Assembly: GCA_035947875.1 (NCBI GenBank)
Contig: DASZJQ010000015.1
Coordinates: 1-13,470 of the forward strand
Direction of reading: 5' to 3'
Origin: Bog-473 sp035947875
GTDB taxonomy: Bacteria > Actinomycetota > Acidimicrobiia > Acidimicrobiales > RAAP-2
DNA: 13,470 nt
The number at the start of each line of letters is the position of its first letter. Position 1 is the stretch's first letter. The translations under genes and the position numbers were made by a program. Shown in pieces: positions 5,138-11,999 of this stretch. A model generated the notes under the pieces. It searched no databases and was not told the DNA's origin. It saw nothing but the letters and a program-made list of their open reading frames with translations.

Positions 5138-6647
5138 GAGCTTCCAGCCCGATCCGACCGAATTCGCCACGCTGGCCAAGGAGCACGCCATCGTCCCGGT
5201 GTGGTGTGAGGTCGTCGCCGACACGCTGACCCCGGTGGCGGCGTTCGCCAACATGGTCGGCCAGGACGACGGGTTCCTGTTCGAATCGGTCGAAGGCGGC
5301 GAGCGCTGGGGCCGCTACTCGTTTGTCGGTCGCCGGCCCCTGGCCACGCTCACGGCGCGCGGGACCTCGGTGGACGCCGCCGGCCGCTTGGGGGTCGAGT
5401 CGTCGGATCAGGGGATCCTGTCGGCCATCGAGGATCTCCTCTCCCGTTTCGACTCGCCGACGCTGGACGGACTGCCGCCGCTGCACGGGGGACTGGTCGG
5501 GTATCTCGGCTACGACGTGGTGCGAGAGATCGAGCGGCTCCCGTCGGTGCCGCCCGACGACCTCGGCCATCCCGATGCCGCCCTGGTGGTGATCGGCCAA
5601 TTTGCCGCCTTCGACCATTGGCGCCAGCGCATCGTCCTGATCGACAACGTGGTGGTGCCCGAGTCGGACGACCGGGCGACCCTGTCCCGGGCCTACGAGG
5701 ACGCCTGTGGGCGTCTGCGCCAGCTGGCCGTGGACTGCGCCCGCACCGAGGCGGGGGAGATGATGCCGGCGCCGCTGCCGGGTATCGCCGCGGCCGAAGC
5801 GACGCGGACCGTGAGCAGCGAGGAGTACCGGGCCGGGATCGAGTCGGCCAAGGAGTACATCCGGGCCGGCGACATCTTCCAGGTGGTGCTCTCCCAGCGC
5901 TACGACCTGCCGCTGGAGGCCGACCCCTTCGACGTCTACCGCTCGCTGCGGCTGCTCAACCCCAGCCCGTATCTGTATTTCCTGCGCTTTCCCGAGGTGA
6001 CCGTGGTGGGGGCCTCGCCTGAGCCGATGGTGCGCCTGCGTGACGGCGTGGTGACCTCCCGACCCATTGCCGGGTCGCGCCCCCGGGGGGAGAACGAGCA
6101 CCACGATCGCCTGCTCGAGGGTGAACTGGCCGAGGACCCCAAGGAGTTGGCCGAGCACATCATGCTCGTCGACCTGGCCCGCAACGATGTGGGCCGCGTG
6201 GTGCAGTTCGGGACCGAAAAGGTGGACGAGCTCATGATCATCGAGCGCTACAGCCACATCATGCACATCACGTCCCAGGTCTCGGGCCAACTGGCTGAGG
6301 GGAAGGGGCCCATCGATGTCCTCCGGGCCACCTTGCCCGCCGGCACCCTGTCGGGAGCGCCCAAGGTGCGGGCCATGCAGATCATCGACGAGCTGGAGCC
6401 GACCAAGCGCGGGGTGTATGGCGGTGTGGTGGGGTATGTGGACTTCTCGGGCAATGTCGATACCGCCATCGCCATCCGGACCATGGTGGTCTCGCCCGGC
6501 GGCCGGGCCAGCGTGCAGGCCGGGGCCGGCATCGTGGCCGACAGCGACCCGCGGCGCGAGGACGAGGAGTGCGGCCAGAAGGCGCAGGCCCTCCTGGTGG
6601 CGGTGGCGGCGGCCCGGGCCATGGCCGCGGATCGGGTCGGCTCGTGA
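5133..6647 (+). CDS. trpE: Anthranilate synthase component I
   Basis: Converts chorismate and ammonia (supplied by TrpG) to anthranilate, the first committed step to tryptophan. The 504 residues hold the N-terminal regulatory element LFESVEGGERWGRYSF (49-64), which matches the tryptophan-binding LLES region of feedback-inhibited TrpE. The chorismate-binding domain shows PSPYLYFLRF (277-286), PIAGSRPRG (311-319), HIMLVDLARND (342-352), TLSGAPKVRAM (405-415) and AGAGIVADSDPRRE (464-477). Those features favour TrpE over PabB, as does its place beside other trp genes. The start is GTG, 12 bases after hisI. A 7-bp hairpin precedes it and a weak stem covers the GTG. No Trp-rich leader peptide is present. 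trpG is not in the window, and no amidotransferase domain is fused. The stop overlaps the next gene (GTGA). Confidence 0.96.
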   Translation: MLSFQPDPTEFATLAKEHAIVPVWCEVVADTLTPVAAFANMVGQDDGFLFESVEGGERWGRYSFVGRRPLATLTARGTSVDAAGRLGVESSDQGILSAIEDLLSRFDSPTLDGLPPLHGGLVGYLGYDVVREIERLPSVPPDDLGHPDAALVVIGQFAAFDHWRQRIVLIDNVVVPESDDRATLSRAYEDACGRLRQLAVDCARTEAGEMMPAPLPGIAAAEATRTVSSEEYRAGIESAKEYIRAGDIFQVVLSQRYDLPLEADPFDVYRSLRLLNPSPYLYFLRFPEVTVVGASPEPMVRLRDGVVTSRPIAGSRPRGENEHHDRLLEGELAEDPKELAEHIMLVDLARNDVGRVVQFGTEKVDELMIIERYSHIMHITSQVSGQLAEGKGPIDVLRATLPAGTLSGAPKVRAMQIIDELEPTKRGVYGGVVGYVDFSGNVDTAIAIRTMVVSPGGRASVQAGAGIVADSDPRREDEECGQKAQALLVAVAAARAMAADRVGS

Positions 6648-7687
6648 GCGGGACCACCAAGGTGATCGAGGCCGAGGTGGCGGCGCTCCGCTCCGGGGCC
6701 GGTGCGTTCCTCCAACGCCGCGACGTCCTGTCGGTCCGGGGAGAGGACGCCCAGTCCTACCTACAGGGTCAGCTGAGCCAGGACATCACCGATCTGGCCG
6801 TCGGCGGCACCAGTGACTCGCTCCTGCTCGAGCCCGACGGCAAGCTCACGGCGCTGCTCCGGGTCACCCGGCTCGACGGCCTGAGCTATGCCCTCGATGT
6901 CGACGCCGGCTTCGGGGCCACGGTCGAGGCCAGGCTCCGCAAATTCCTGCTGCGGTCCAAGGTCGAGCTCTCCCGCCTGGAGTGGCGCTGTCTGGCGCTA
7001 CGCGGATCGGAGGTCCAGGAAGCCGCCGCCGGACTGCTCACCGTCGTGGCCGAAGCCGGCGGGTTGGTCCTGCCCTTCGAGTGGAACGGGTGGCGAGGCG
7101 TGGATCTGCTCGGACCGACGGATCTGGTGCTCGATCCCACCACCGGTGGCCTGCCTGATGCCATCACCGCGTGCAGCGCCGAGGCGGTCGAGGTGTGCCG
7201 CATCGACTCGGGCATCCCGGCCATGGGCAGTGAGCTGACCGACAAGACCATCGCGGCCGAAGCCGGGTTGCTGGAGCGGACCGTGAGCTTCACCAAGGGG
7301 TGCTACACCGGGCAGGAATTGGTCGCCAGGCTCGACGCGCGCGGCAACAACGTGCCGAGGCGCCTGGTCGGGGTGGTCGGGGGCGCCGATCCCGATGGGC
7401 CGGCCCTGGCCTACGGCATGACCCTGCACGCCGGCGTCGAGCCCCCTGCCGACGGCGACGGAGCGGCTGGAGCCGCCGGAGCCGTGGCAGCCGCCGGAGC
7501 CGTGGCCGACAAGGTGGTCGGCACCGTGACCTCGGCCGCCTGGAGTCCCGAACTCGGCGCCTGGGTGGCCCTGGGATACCTCCATCGCACCGTCGAGAGC
7601 CCGGGCCCGGTGCGGGTCAGGTCGGGCGACGGGCTCGGCGGGTCGCACCCGGCTCGGGTGGCGCCCCTGCCATTGCTGGTCCAGTAG
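6644..7687 (+). CDS. ygfZ: YgfZ/GcvT-like folate-binding protein
   Basis: Member of the YgfZ family, folate-binding relatives of the glycine cleavage T-protein that act in iron-sulphur cluster enzyme maintenance. The diagnostic motif KGCYTGQE (218-225), with the family's conserved Cys220, is intact and followed by ARLDARGNNVPRRLVGV. The N-terminal half shows QSYLQGQLSQDI (37-48) and LLEPDGKL (61-68), also typical. The length is 347 residues. Residues about 271-288 are an Ala/Gly-rich insert from an 18-bp duplication in the C-terminal domain. The GTG at 6644 overlaps the trpE stop (GTGA), and the open frame farther upstream is a trpE shadow. In mycobacteria this spot between trpE and trpC holds a membrane protein, so the neighbour differs. 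Its link to tryptophan synthesis is unclear. Confidence 0.92.
   Translation: MSGTTKVIEAEVAALRSGAGAFLQRRDVLSVRGEDAQSYLQGQLSQDITDLAVGGTSDSLLLEPDGKLTALLRVTRLDGLSYALDVDAGFGATVEARLRKFLLRSKVELSRLEWRCLALRGSEVQEAAAGLLTVVAEAGGLVLPFEWNGWRGVDLLGPTDLVLDPTTGGLPDAITACSAEAVEVCRIDSGIPAMGSELTDKTIAAEAGLLERTVSFTKGCYTGQELVARLDARGNNVPRRLVGVVGGADPDGPALAYGMTLHAGVEPPADGDGAAGAAGAVAAAGAVADKVVGTVTSAAWSPELGAWVALGYLHRTVESPGPVRVRSGDGLGGSHPARVAPLPLLVQ
7472..7507 (+). repeat. 18-bp duplication inside ygfZ
   Basis: Two nearly identical units, 7472-7489 and 7490-7507, differ only in the last base and each encode AAGAVA. They make an Ala/Gly-rich insert in a surface region of the YgfZ C-terminal domain. Confidence 0.85.
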
Positions 7688-7711
7688 CTGGTCCCGTAGC
7701 TGGTCCCGTAG
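7676..7711 (+). repeat. 12-bp repeat that triplicates the ygfZ stop codon
   Basis: Three units (7676-7687, 7688-7699, 7700-7711) read CTGGTCCAGTAG, then CTGGTCCCGTAG twice. The first holds the last three codons and the stop of ygfZ. The others place two more in-frame TAG codons behind it, at 7697-7699 and 7709-7711. Confidence 0.9.
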
Positions 7712-7734
7712 CCCTCCGATACCTCCTTGCGTAG

Positions 7735-7748
7735 GGCCGGCGCCGGCC
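7735..7748. terminator. Perfect 14-bp palindrome between converging genes
   Basis: GGCCGGCGCCGGCC is its own reverse complement and lies between the end of ygfZ and the end of the minus-strand Ddn-type gene. It could form a 5-bp stem with a GCGC loop on either transcript, or bind a protein. No U-run is seen, so a terminator role is only a guess. Confidence 0.3.
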
Positions 7749-7762
7749 GGTCCGCTCGTCCT

Positions 7763-8185
7763 CTAGTCCCGGGTGAGCCGGACCACCGGTATGACGCGAA
7801 GGCCGGCCGTCTTGGTCTCGTAGTCGCCGAAGCCCGGCATGACGGCGACCTGTTCGGCGTAGAGGCGATCCCGCTCGTCGCCGGTGACCGGCGACGCCGT
7901 GGCCCCGAAGGTCTCCCCGCCGAACTCCACCTCGACGTGCGGATGGGCCACCAGGTTGCGGTACCAGTCGGGGTTCTTTGGCGCGCCGTTGGCCGAGGCG
8001 AAGACGTAGAGCGTCCCGTCGTCACGGGGGAGTGCGACCAACGGGTTGACCCGGGCCGACCCGGACTTGGCCCCCGTCGTGTGCAGCAGGACGACCGGTG
8101 CGCCGGCGAATCCGCCACCGACCACGCCGTTGTTGGCCCGGAATTCCTCGATGACGGTCTGGTTGAAATCGTTGATCGACGACAT
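7763..8185 (-). CDS. Deazaflavin (F420)-dependent nitroreductase, Ddn family
   Basis: A 140-residue protein of the Ddn family (split beta-barrel, F420H2-dependent reductases, mostly actinobacterial). Two family motifs are clear: VVLLHTTGAKSGSARVNPL (31-49) and GAPKNPDWYRNLVAHP (67-82), both in the cofactor-binding part, followed by VEVEFGGETFGATA. Substrates of the family vary (quinones, nitroimidazole drugs) and cannot be told from the sequence. It is read against the flanking trp genes, converging with ygfZ and diverging from trpC. Unlike most genes here it has a strong ribosome-binding site, GAGGAGGG, six bases before its ATG. It looks like an independent gene placed between the two halves of the trp locus. 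Confidence 0.9.
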   Translation of the reverse strand: MSSINDFNQTVIEEFRANNGVVGGGFAGAPVVLLHTTGAKSGSARVNPLVALPRDDGTLYVFASANGAPKNPDWYRNLVAHPHVEVEFGGETFGATASPVTGDERDRLYAEQVAVMPGFGDYETKTAGLRVIPVVRLTRD

Positions 8186-8191
8186 GGTGCG

Positions 8192-8199
8192 CCCTCCTC
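8192..8199 (-). promoter_or_regulatory. Shine-Dalgarno sequence of the Ddn-type gene
   Basis: On the minus strand GAGGAGGG lies six bases before the ATG at 8185. It is a near-ideal ribosome-binding site and fixes the start. Confidence 0.7.
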
Positions 8200-8240
8200 A
8201 GGCATGGTTGACGAGGCCCAGAAGGTGGGTGGTGCCCCGC

Positions 8241-8246
8241 TACGCT
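8241..8246 (+). promoter_or_regulatory. Candidate -10 box for the trpCFBA unit
   Basis: TACGCT fits TANNNT and ends eight bases before the trpC ATG, in the 69-bp space between the diverging Ddn-type gene and trpC. No ribosome-binding site precedes the ATG, so a leaderless or near-leaderless message is likely. No -35 at normal spacing was found. Confidence 0.35.
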
Positions 8247-8254
8247 TGGTTGTC

Positions 8255-9043
8255 ATGCCCACCTACTTGGGGGACATCCTGACATCGCATCGAGCGCGGG
8301 CCGACTCCGATGGCAGGGATCCCGACGAATTGGCTGCACAGGCGGCCGATCGCCCACCCCCGCGCCCCTTCGCGGCGGCGCTCCGAGGCGGAGGGCTCTC
8401 CTGCATCGCCGAGGTCAAGCGGCGGTCGCCGTCCAAGGGCGATCTCGAACCGGACCTCCAACCCGACGTGGTGGCCAAGGAGTACGTGGCCGGGGGGGCG
8501 TCCTGTCTTTCCGTGTTGACCGATGGGCCGCACTTCGGTGGTTCCGCCCACGACCTCACGGAAGCACGCACGGCATCGGGACTGCCGACGCTGCGCAAGG
8601 ACTTCACCGTGCAGGAGGCGGACGTGGTCGACGCCCGGCTCATGGGCGCCGATGCGGTGCTCCTGATTGTGGCGGCCCTCGACGACGAGGAGTTGACCCG
8701 CTTTCACGCTCGGGCTGCCGCCCTGGGGCTGGCCGCCCTGGTCGAGGTCCACGACGGCGAGGAGCTGAGCCGGGCCCTGGCCGCCGGAGCCGGGCTCATC
8801 GGGGTCAATCAGCGTGACCTCCGCACCTTCGAGGTCGATCAGGACCGGGCGTGCGCCCTGGCGACGCGCATCCCGTCCGACGTGGTGGCCGTCGCGGAAT
8901 CGGGCATCCGGGACGCCGACGATGCCCGCCGCCTGGCCGAAGCCGGGTATGACGCCATCTTGGTCGGCGAGACCCTGGTGCGCGCCGCCGACCGCGCCGC
9001 CGCCCTCCGCAGCCTCATCGGGTATCCGGTCTCCGCTCGATGA
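8255..9043 (+). CDS. trpC: Indole-3-glycerol phosphate synthase
   Basis: TIM-barrel enzyme that closes the indole ring, turning CdRP into indole-3-glycerol phosphate with loss of CO2 and water. It is 262 residues long. Active-site residues stand at the family positions: Glu53 and Lys55 (CIAEVKRRSPSKGDL), Lys115 (LRKDFTV), Glu164 (LVEVHDGEEL), Asn185 (GVNQRDLRTF), and Glu215/Ser216 (VAVAESGI). The phosphate-binding end is ILVGETLVRAAD (235-246). The usual GVNNRDL appears here as GVNQRDL. I chose ATG 8255 (MPTYLGDIL). An in-frame ATG at 8204 is possible but would add 17 residues that do not look like TrpC. It starts the second trp unit and overlaps trpF by 4 nt (ATGA). It is not fused to TrpF. 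Confidence 0.95.
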   Translation: MPTYLGDILTSHRARADSDGRDPDELAAQAADRPPPRPFAAALRGGGLSCIAEVKRRSPSKGDLEPDLQPDVVAKEYVAGGASCLSVLTDGPHFGGSAHDLTEARTASGLPTLRKDFTVQEADVVDARLMGADAVLLIVAALDDEELTRFHARAAALGLAALVEVHDGEELSRALAAGAGLIGVNQRDLRTFEVDQDRACALATRIPSDVVAVAESGIRDADDARRLAEAGYDAILVGETLVRAADRAAALRSLIGYPVSAR

Positions 9044-9753
9044 ACGCCATGAGCAACATCTACGACACGAACGAAGAGCTGTTCGTCAAGATCTGCGGCA
9101 TCACCTCCGAGGCGGACGCGCTCTTGTGCATCAGCCTGGGGGCGGACGCAGTGGGGTTCATCTTCGCCCCCTCCCCGCGTCAGGTGTCCGTGCAGACCGC
9201 GGGGGACATCGCCAAACGCCTCCCACCGGAAATCATCACCGTCGGCGTCTTCCGGGACGAAGCACCCCAGCGTGTGGTGGACATGGTCCATCAGGCCAGC
9301 CTCGGCGCGGCCCAGCTGCACGGTCACGAATCGTCACCGGAGACCAAGTGGATCCGGTCGCAGCTGCCGATGGTGATCAAGGCGTTTCCCGCCGGGGACC
9401 GCACCATCAGCCGCTTTGAGGACTTCGGGGCCGACTACCTCCTGGTGGACGGCACCACGCCGGGTTCCGGCGAGGTCTTCGACTGGAGGCTGGCCGAAGG
9501 CGTGGCCGATCCGACCCGGATGATCGTCTCGGGTGGCCTGCGGCCCGACAACGTGGCCCAGGCGGTGGCCCATCTCCGCCCGGCCGGTGTCGACGTGGCG
9601 TCCGGGGTCGAGGTGTCGCCCGGCCGCAAGGACCCGCTCTTGGTGCGCGAGTTCATCGTCAACGCCCGCGCCGCCGAGACCGAAGTGGACGCCCGTGATC
9701 CGCTCGATGAGGATCCGGGACCCGAGGAGCCGTACGACTGGCGCGATGGTTGA
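9040..9753 (+). CDS. trpF: Phosphoribosylanthranilate isomerase
   Basis: TIM-barrel enzyme that isomerises PRA to CdRP, the substrate of TrpC. The 237 residues show the general-base Cys19 in FVKICGIT (15-22), DAVGFIFAPSPRQVS (36-50), VGVFRDE (68-74), AAQLHGHES (90-98), LLVDGTTPGSGEVFDW (134-149) with the acid Asp137, SGGLRPDNV (164-172) and VDVASGVE (184-191). Its presence matters because many actinobacteria lack trpF and rely on PriA. The C-terminus carries an extra acidic tail (about 210-237, ending DEDPGPEEPYDWRDG). The start is ATG 9040, overlapping the trpC stop. ATG 9049 is an alternative. The last codons run into a 7-bp repeat that leads to trpB. Confidence 0.94.
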   Translation: MNAMSNIYDTNEELFVKICGITSEADALLCISLGADAVGFIFAPSPRQVSVQTAGDIAKRLPPEIITVGVFRDEAPQRVVDMVHQASLGAAQLHGHESSPETKWIRSQLPMVIKAFPAGDRTISRFEDFGADYLLVDGTTPGSGEVFDWRLAEGVADPTRMIVSGGLRPDNVAQAVAHLRPAGVDVASGVEVSPGRKDPLLVREFIVNARAAETEVDARDPLDEDPGPEEPYDWRDG

Positions 9754-9765
9754 TGACTGATGGCT
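9745..9765 (+). repeat. Three 7-bp repeats with stop and start codons at trpF/trpB
   Basis: GATGGTT (9745-9751), GATGACT (9752-9758) and GATGGCT (9759-9765) put ATG codons at 9746, 9753 and 9760, one in each frame, and TGA codons at 9751, 9758 and 9765. The first TGA ends trpF and the last ATG starts trpB. In between, ATG 9746 gives MVDD, whose stop overlaps the trpB ATG as TGATG. ATG 9753 overlaps the trpF stop the same way and gives MTDG. Confidence 0.75.
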
Positions 9766-10953
9766 GACGTGAGCTTGATGGCCGAGCCCGGATCCAACGG
9801 CCGGTTCGGCGAGTTCGGGGGACGGTTCGTCCCCGAGTCGCTGATGCCGGCCTGCCTGCAACTCGAGCAGGCCTTCCACGAGGCGTGGGCCGACCCGGCC
9901 TACCGCGATGAGCTCAATTCGCTGCTGCGCGACTACGGGGGCCGGCCCACGCCGTTGACCGAGTGCCACCGCCTTTCGGAGAAGCTGGGCGTGCGCGTGC
10001 TGCTCAAGCGCGAGGACCTGGCCCACACCGGCTCCCACAAGCTGAACAACGTGGTGGGCCAGGCACTCTTGACCCGGCGCATGGGGAAGCGACGCCTCAT
10101 TGCCGAGACCGGGGCCGGGCAGCACGGGGTGGCGGCGGCCACTGCCGCCGCCCTCTTCGGCCTGGAGTGCACGGTGTACATGGGCGAAGTCGACACCAAG
10201 CGTCAGGAGCTCAACGTCTTTCGGATGGAACTCCTGGGGGCCGAGGTGCGACCGGTGCTGTCGGGGAGCCGTACCTTGAAGGACGCGGTGAACGAGGCCA
10301 TGCGCGACTGGGTGGCCACCGTGGATGACACCCACTACTGCCTGGGCTCGGTCATGGGCCCGCACCCGTTTCCTTACATGGTGCGCCAGCTTCAGCGGGT
10401 GGTGGGCGAAGAGGCAGCGGCGCAGGCCCACGCTCTCCTCAACGGGCACCAACCCGACGTGGTGGTGGCCTGTGTCGGGGGCGGCTCCAACGCGGCCGGG
10501 ACGTTCGCCGGCTTCGTCGATACGGGGGCCCGGCTCGTCGGGGTCGAGGCGGCCGGCGGTGCGGCCATCACCAATGGGATCCCCGGCATCCTCCACGGCA
10601 TGCACTCCAAGCTCCTGCAGGACGAGGCTGGGCAAATCGAGGAGGCCGAATCCATCTCGGCCGGGCTGGACTACCCGGGACTCGGCCCCGAACACGCCCA
10701 TCTGGCCGCCATCGGACGAGCGGAGTACACCACCGCCGACGATGACGAGGTGCTCGATGCCTTCACGCTGCTGAGCCAGACCGAGGGCATCATCCCGGCG
10801 CTCGAATCAGCCCATGCCGTGGCCTGGGTGGCCCGGGTGGCCGGAACAGACGCGCTTCCCAGTGGCTCGACCGTGCTCATCACCCTGTCGGGTCGGGGTG
10901 ACAAGGACGTGGCCCAGGTGCGCGAGCTGCTCGGTGGCCGCGCTCATGCTTGA
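9760..10953 (+). CDS. trpB: Tryptophan synthase beta chain
   Basis: PLP enzyme that joins indole, passed through a tunnel from TrpA, to serine, giving tryptophan. It is 397 residues, the usual length of the TrpB1 type that partners TrpA. The N-terminus GRFGEFGGRFVPESLMPA (14-31) is typical. The PLP lysine is Lys94 in HTGSHKLNN, the catalytic Glu116 lies in AETGAGQHGVA, the cofactor phosphate loop is VGGGSNAAGTFAGF (239-252), and the end shows LSGRGDKD (376-383). SAGLDYPGLGPEHA (300-313) is also diagnostic. ATG 9760 is preferred for its TGATG link with the repeat. ATG 9778 is a possible shorter start. It overlaps trpA by 8 nt, as expected for subunits of one complex. Confidence 0.97.
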   Translation: MADVSLMAEPGSNGRFGEFGGRFVPESLMPACLQLEQAFHEAWADPAYRDELNSLLRDYGGRPTPLTECHRLSEKLGVRVLLKREDLAHTGSHKLNNVVGQALLTRRMGKRRLIAETGAGQHGVAAATAAALFGLECTVYMGEVDTKRQELNVFRMELLGAEVRPVLSGSRTLKDAVNEAMRDWVATVDDTHYCLGSVMGPHPFPYMVRQLQRVVGEEAAAQAHALLNGHQPDVVVACVGGGSNAAGTFAGFVDTGARLVGVEAAGGAAITNGIPGILHGMHSKLLQDEAGQIEEAESISAGLDYPGLGPEHAHLAAIGRAEYTTADDDEVLDAFTLLSQTEGIIPALESAHAVAWVARVAGTDALPSGSTVLITLSGRGDKDVAQVRELLGGRAHA

Positions 10954-11710
10954 AACAGCCCTGCGCAAGCAACGGGCGGACGGGCGCAAGCTCCTGATTC
11001 CCTACCTCATGGGGGGCATGACTGACGACTGGGTCCAGGCGCTGGCGGCGGTAGTGGCCGCCGGGGCCGACGCGGTGGAGGTCGGCATCCCCTTCTCCGA
11101 TCCGATGATGGACGGACCGGTGATCCAGGAGGCCGCTCTCCTGGCCCTGCAACGGGGCACCGTCCCGGGCCAGGTGCTGGATGACATCGCCCGGGCCGAC
11201 ATCTCGGTGCCGGTGGCCGTCATGACCTATTACAACATCGTGTTCCGGGCCGGGCACAGGAGGATGGCCCGCTCCTTGGCCGAGTGCGGCGTGAGCGGAG
11301 CGATCTTGCCGGATCTCCCACTCGAAGAGATGGACCCGTGGGCCGTCGAGGCCGACGAGGCCGGGGTGGACACCGTCTTGTTGGTTGCGCCCGCGAGTCC
11401 GGACGACCGGATCGAGAGGATCTGCGCCCGCGCCAAGGGATTCGTCTACGCCGTGGCCCGCATGGCGGTGACCGGAGAGCAGGCCGATGTGGGTGGTGAG
11501 TCCCGGGCGGTCGTCGAGCGCATCCGGCGCTACACGGACACGCCGGTGTGTGTCGGGGTCGGCGTGTCGACCCCCGAGCAGGCGGCCGAGGTCTGTGAAG
11601 CGGCCGACGGCGTCGTCGTGGGGTCTGCGTTGGTGCGTCGCCTGCTCACCGGCGGCGGGCCCGAGGCCGCGGCCGATTTCGTGGGCTCGTTGCGCACGGC
11701 CATTGACTGA
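10946..11710 (+). CDS. trpA: Tryptophan synthase alpha chain
   Basis: Alpha subunit of tryptophan synthase. It splits indole-3-glycerol phosphate into indole and glyceraldehyde 3-phosphate. The 254 residues carry both catalytic acids: Glu45 (AVEVGIPFSDP) and Asp56 (MMDGPVIQ), which match Glu49 and Asp60 of E. coli. Other marks are MTYYNIVF (93-100), LPDLPLEE (121-128), VYAVARMAVTG (167-177), CVGVGVSTPEQ (202-212) and VVVGSALV (223-230). Several motifs deviate from the common form: YLMGGMTDD where YLTAGYPD-like text is usual, RMAVTG for RTGVTG, and VGVGVST for VGFGIST. The active-site acids are intact, so it should work. The start ATG lies inside the end of trpB. It is the last gene of the trp unit, followed by a short hairpin. 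Confidence 0.96.
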   Translation: MLETALRKQRADGRKLLIPYLMGGMTDDWVQALAAVVAAGADAVEVGIPFSDPMMDGPVIQEAALLALQRGTVPGQVLDDIARADISVPVAVMTYYNIVFRAGHRRMARSLAECGVSGAILPDLPLEEMDPWAVEADEAGVDTVLLVAPASPDDRIERICARAKGFVYAVARMAVTGEQADVGGESRAVVERIRRYTDTPVCVGVGVSTPEQAAEVCEAADGVVVGSALVRRLLTGGGPEAAADFVGSLRTAID

Positions 11711-11724
11711 CGGAGATCGCTCCG
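11711..11724 (+). terminator. Short hairpin directly after trpA
   Basis: CGGAG (11711-11715) and CTCCG (11720-11724) form a 5-bp stem with a 4-nt loop right behind the trpA stop. It is small and without a U-run, so it is a weak terminator candidate at best. Confidence 0.3.
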
Positions 11725-11770
11725 GACGACCTCTGTTGGATCTCGACGTCCGAGCGGCGGTCGATGGTGG

Positions 11771-11776
11771 CACACT
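11771..11776 (+). promoter_or_regulatory. Candidate -10 box of the PLDc_N-like gene
   Basis: CACACT is a one-mismatch TANNNT box exactly six bases before the GTG at 11783, the same geometry as at 4321 and 12067. A leaderless start is suggested because no ribosome-binding site is seen. Confidence 0.35.
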
Positions 11777-11782
11777 GGGCGA

Positions 11783-11986
11783 GTGGGTTCACGCAAGGTC
11801 AGTCCGCCCGTCTTCGCCGCCATTCTGGCCGCGCACGTGGTGATCGCGTCATTCACCTGGCGAGACCTCCGAAGCCGGTCGGCGGACGAGGTGCGGGGGA
11901 GCAAGCGGCTGTGGCGGGTGGCGAGCGCGTTGAACACGCTGGGGTCGATGGCCTATTTTCTCATTGGTCGTCGACCGATGGACTGA
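11783..11986 (+). CDS. Small PLDc_N-like membrane protein
   Basis: A 67-residue protein with two hydrophobic segments (about 9-25 and 45-61). Between them is a charged loop, TWRDLRSRSADEVRGSKRLWR, and the end reads NTLGSMAYFLIGRR. The WRD...RG.K.LWR...GS.AYF..GRR pattern resembles the PLDc_N domain, a membrane hairpin found at the N-terminus of cardiolipin synthases and as a stand-alone small protein in actinobacteria. No catalytic HKD motif is present, so it is not a phospholipase. Its function is unknown. GTG 11783 is the start, supported by the -10 spacing. It lies alone between trpA and the PPOX gene, with probable promoters on both sides. Confidence 0.75.
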   Translation: MGSRKVSPPVFAAILAAHVVIASFTWRDLRSRSADEVRGSKRLWRVASALNTLGSMAYFLIGRRPMD

Positions 11987-11999
11987 TCAGAACCACCCT

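Noticed and set aside
8204..8254. Alternative trpC start at ATG 8204
   Set aside because: The added residues do not look like TrpC and no ribosome-binding site precedes it. The -10 box at 8241 favours ATG 8255.
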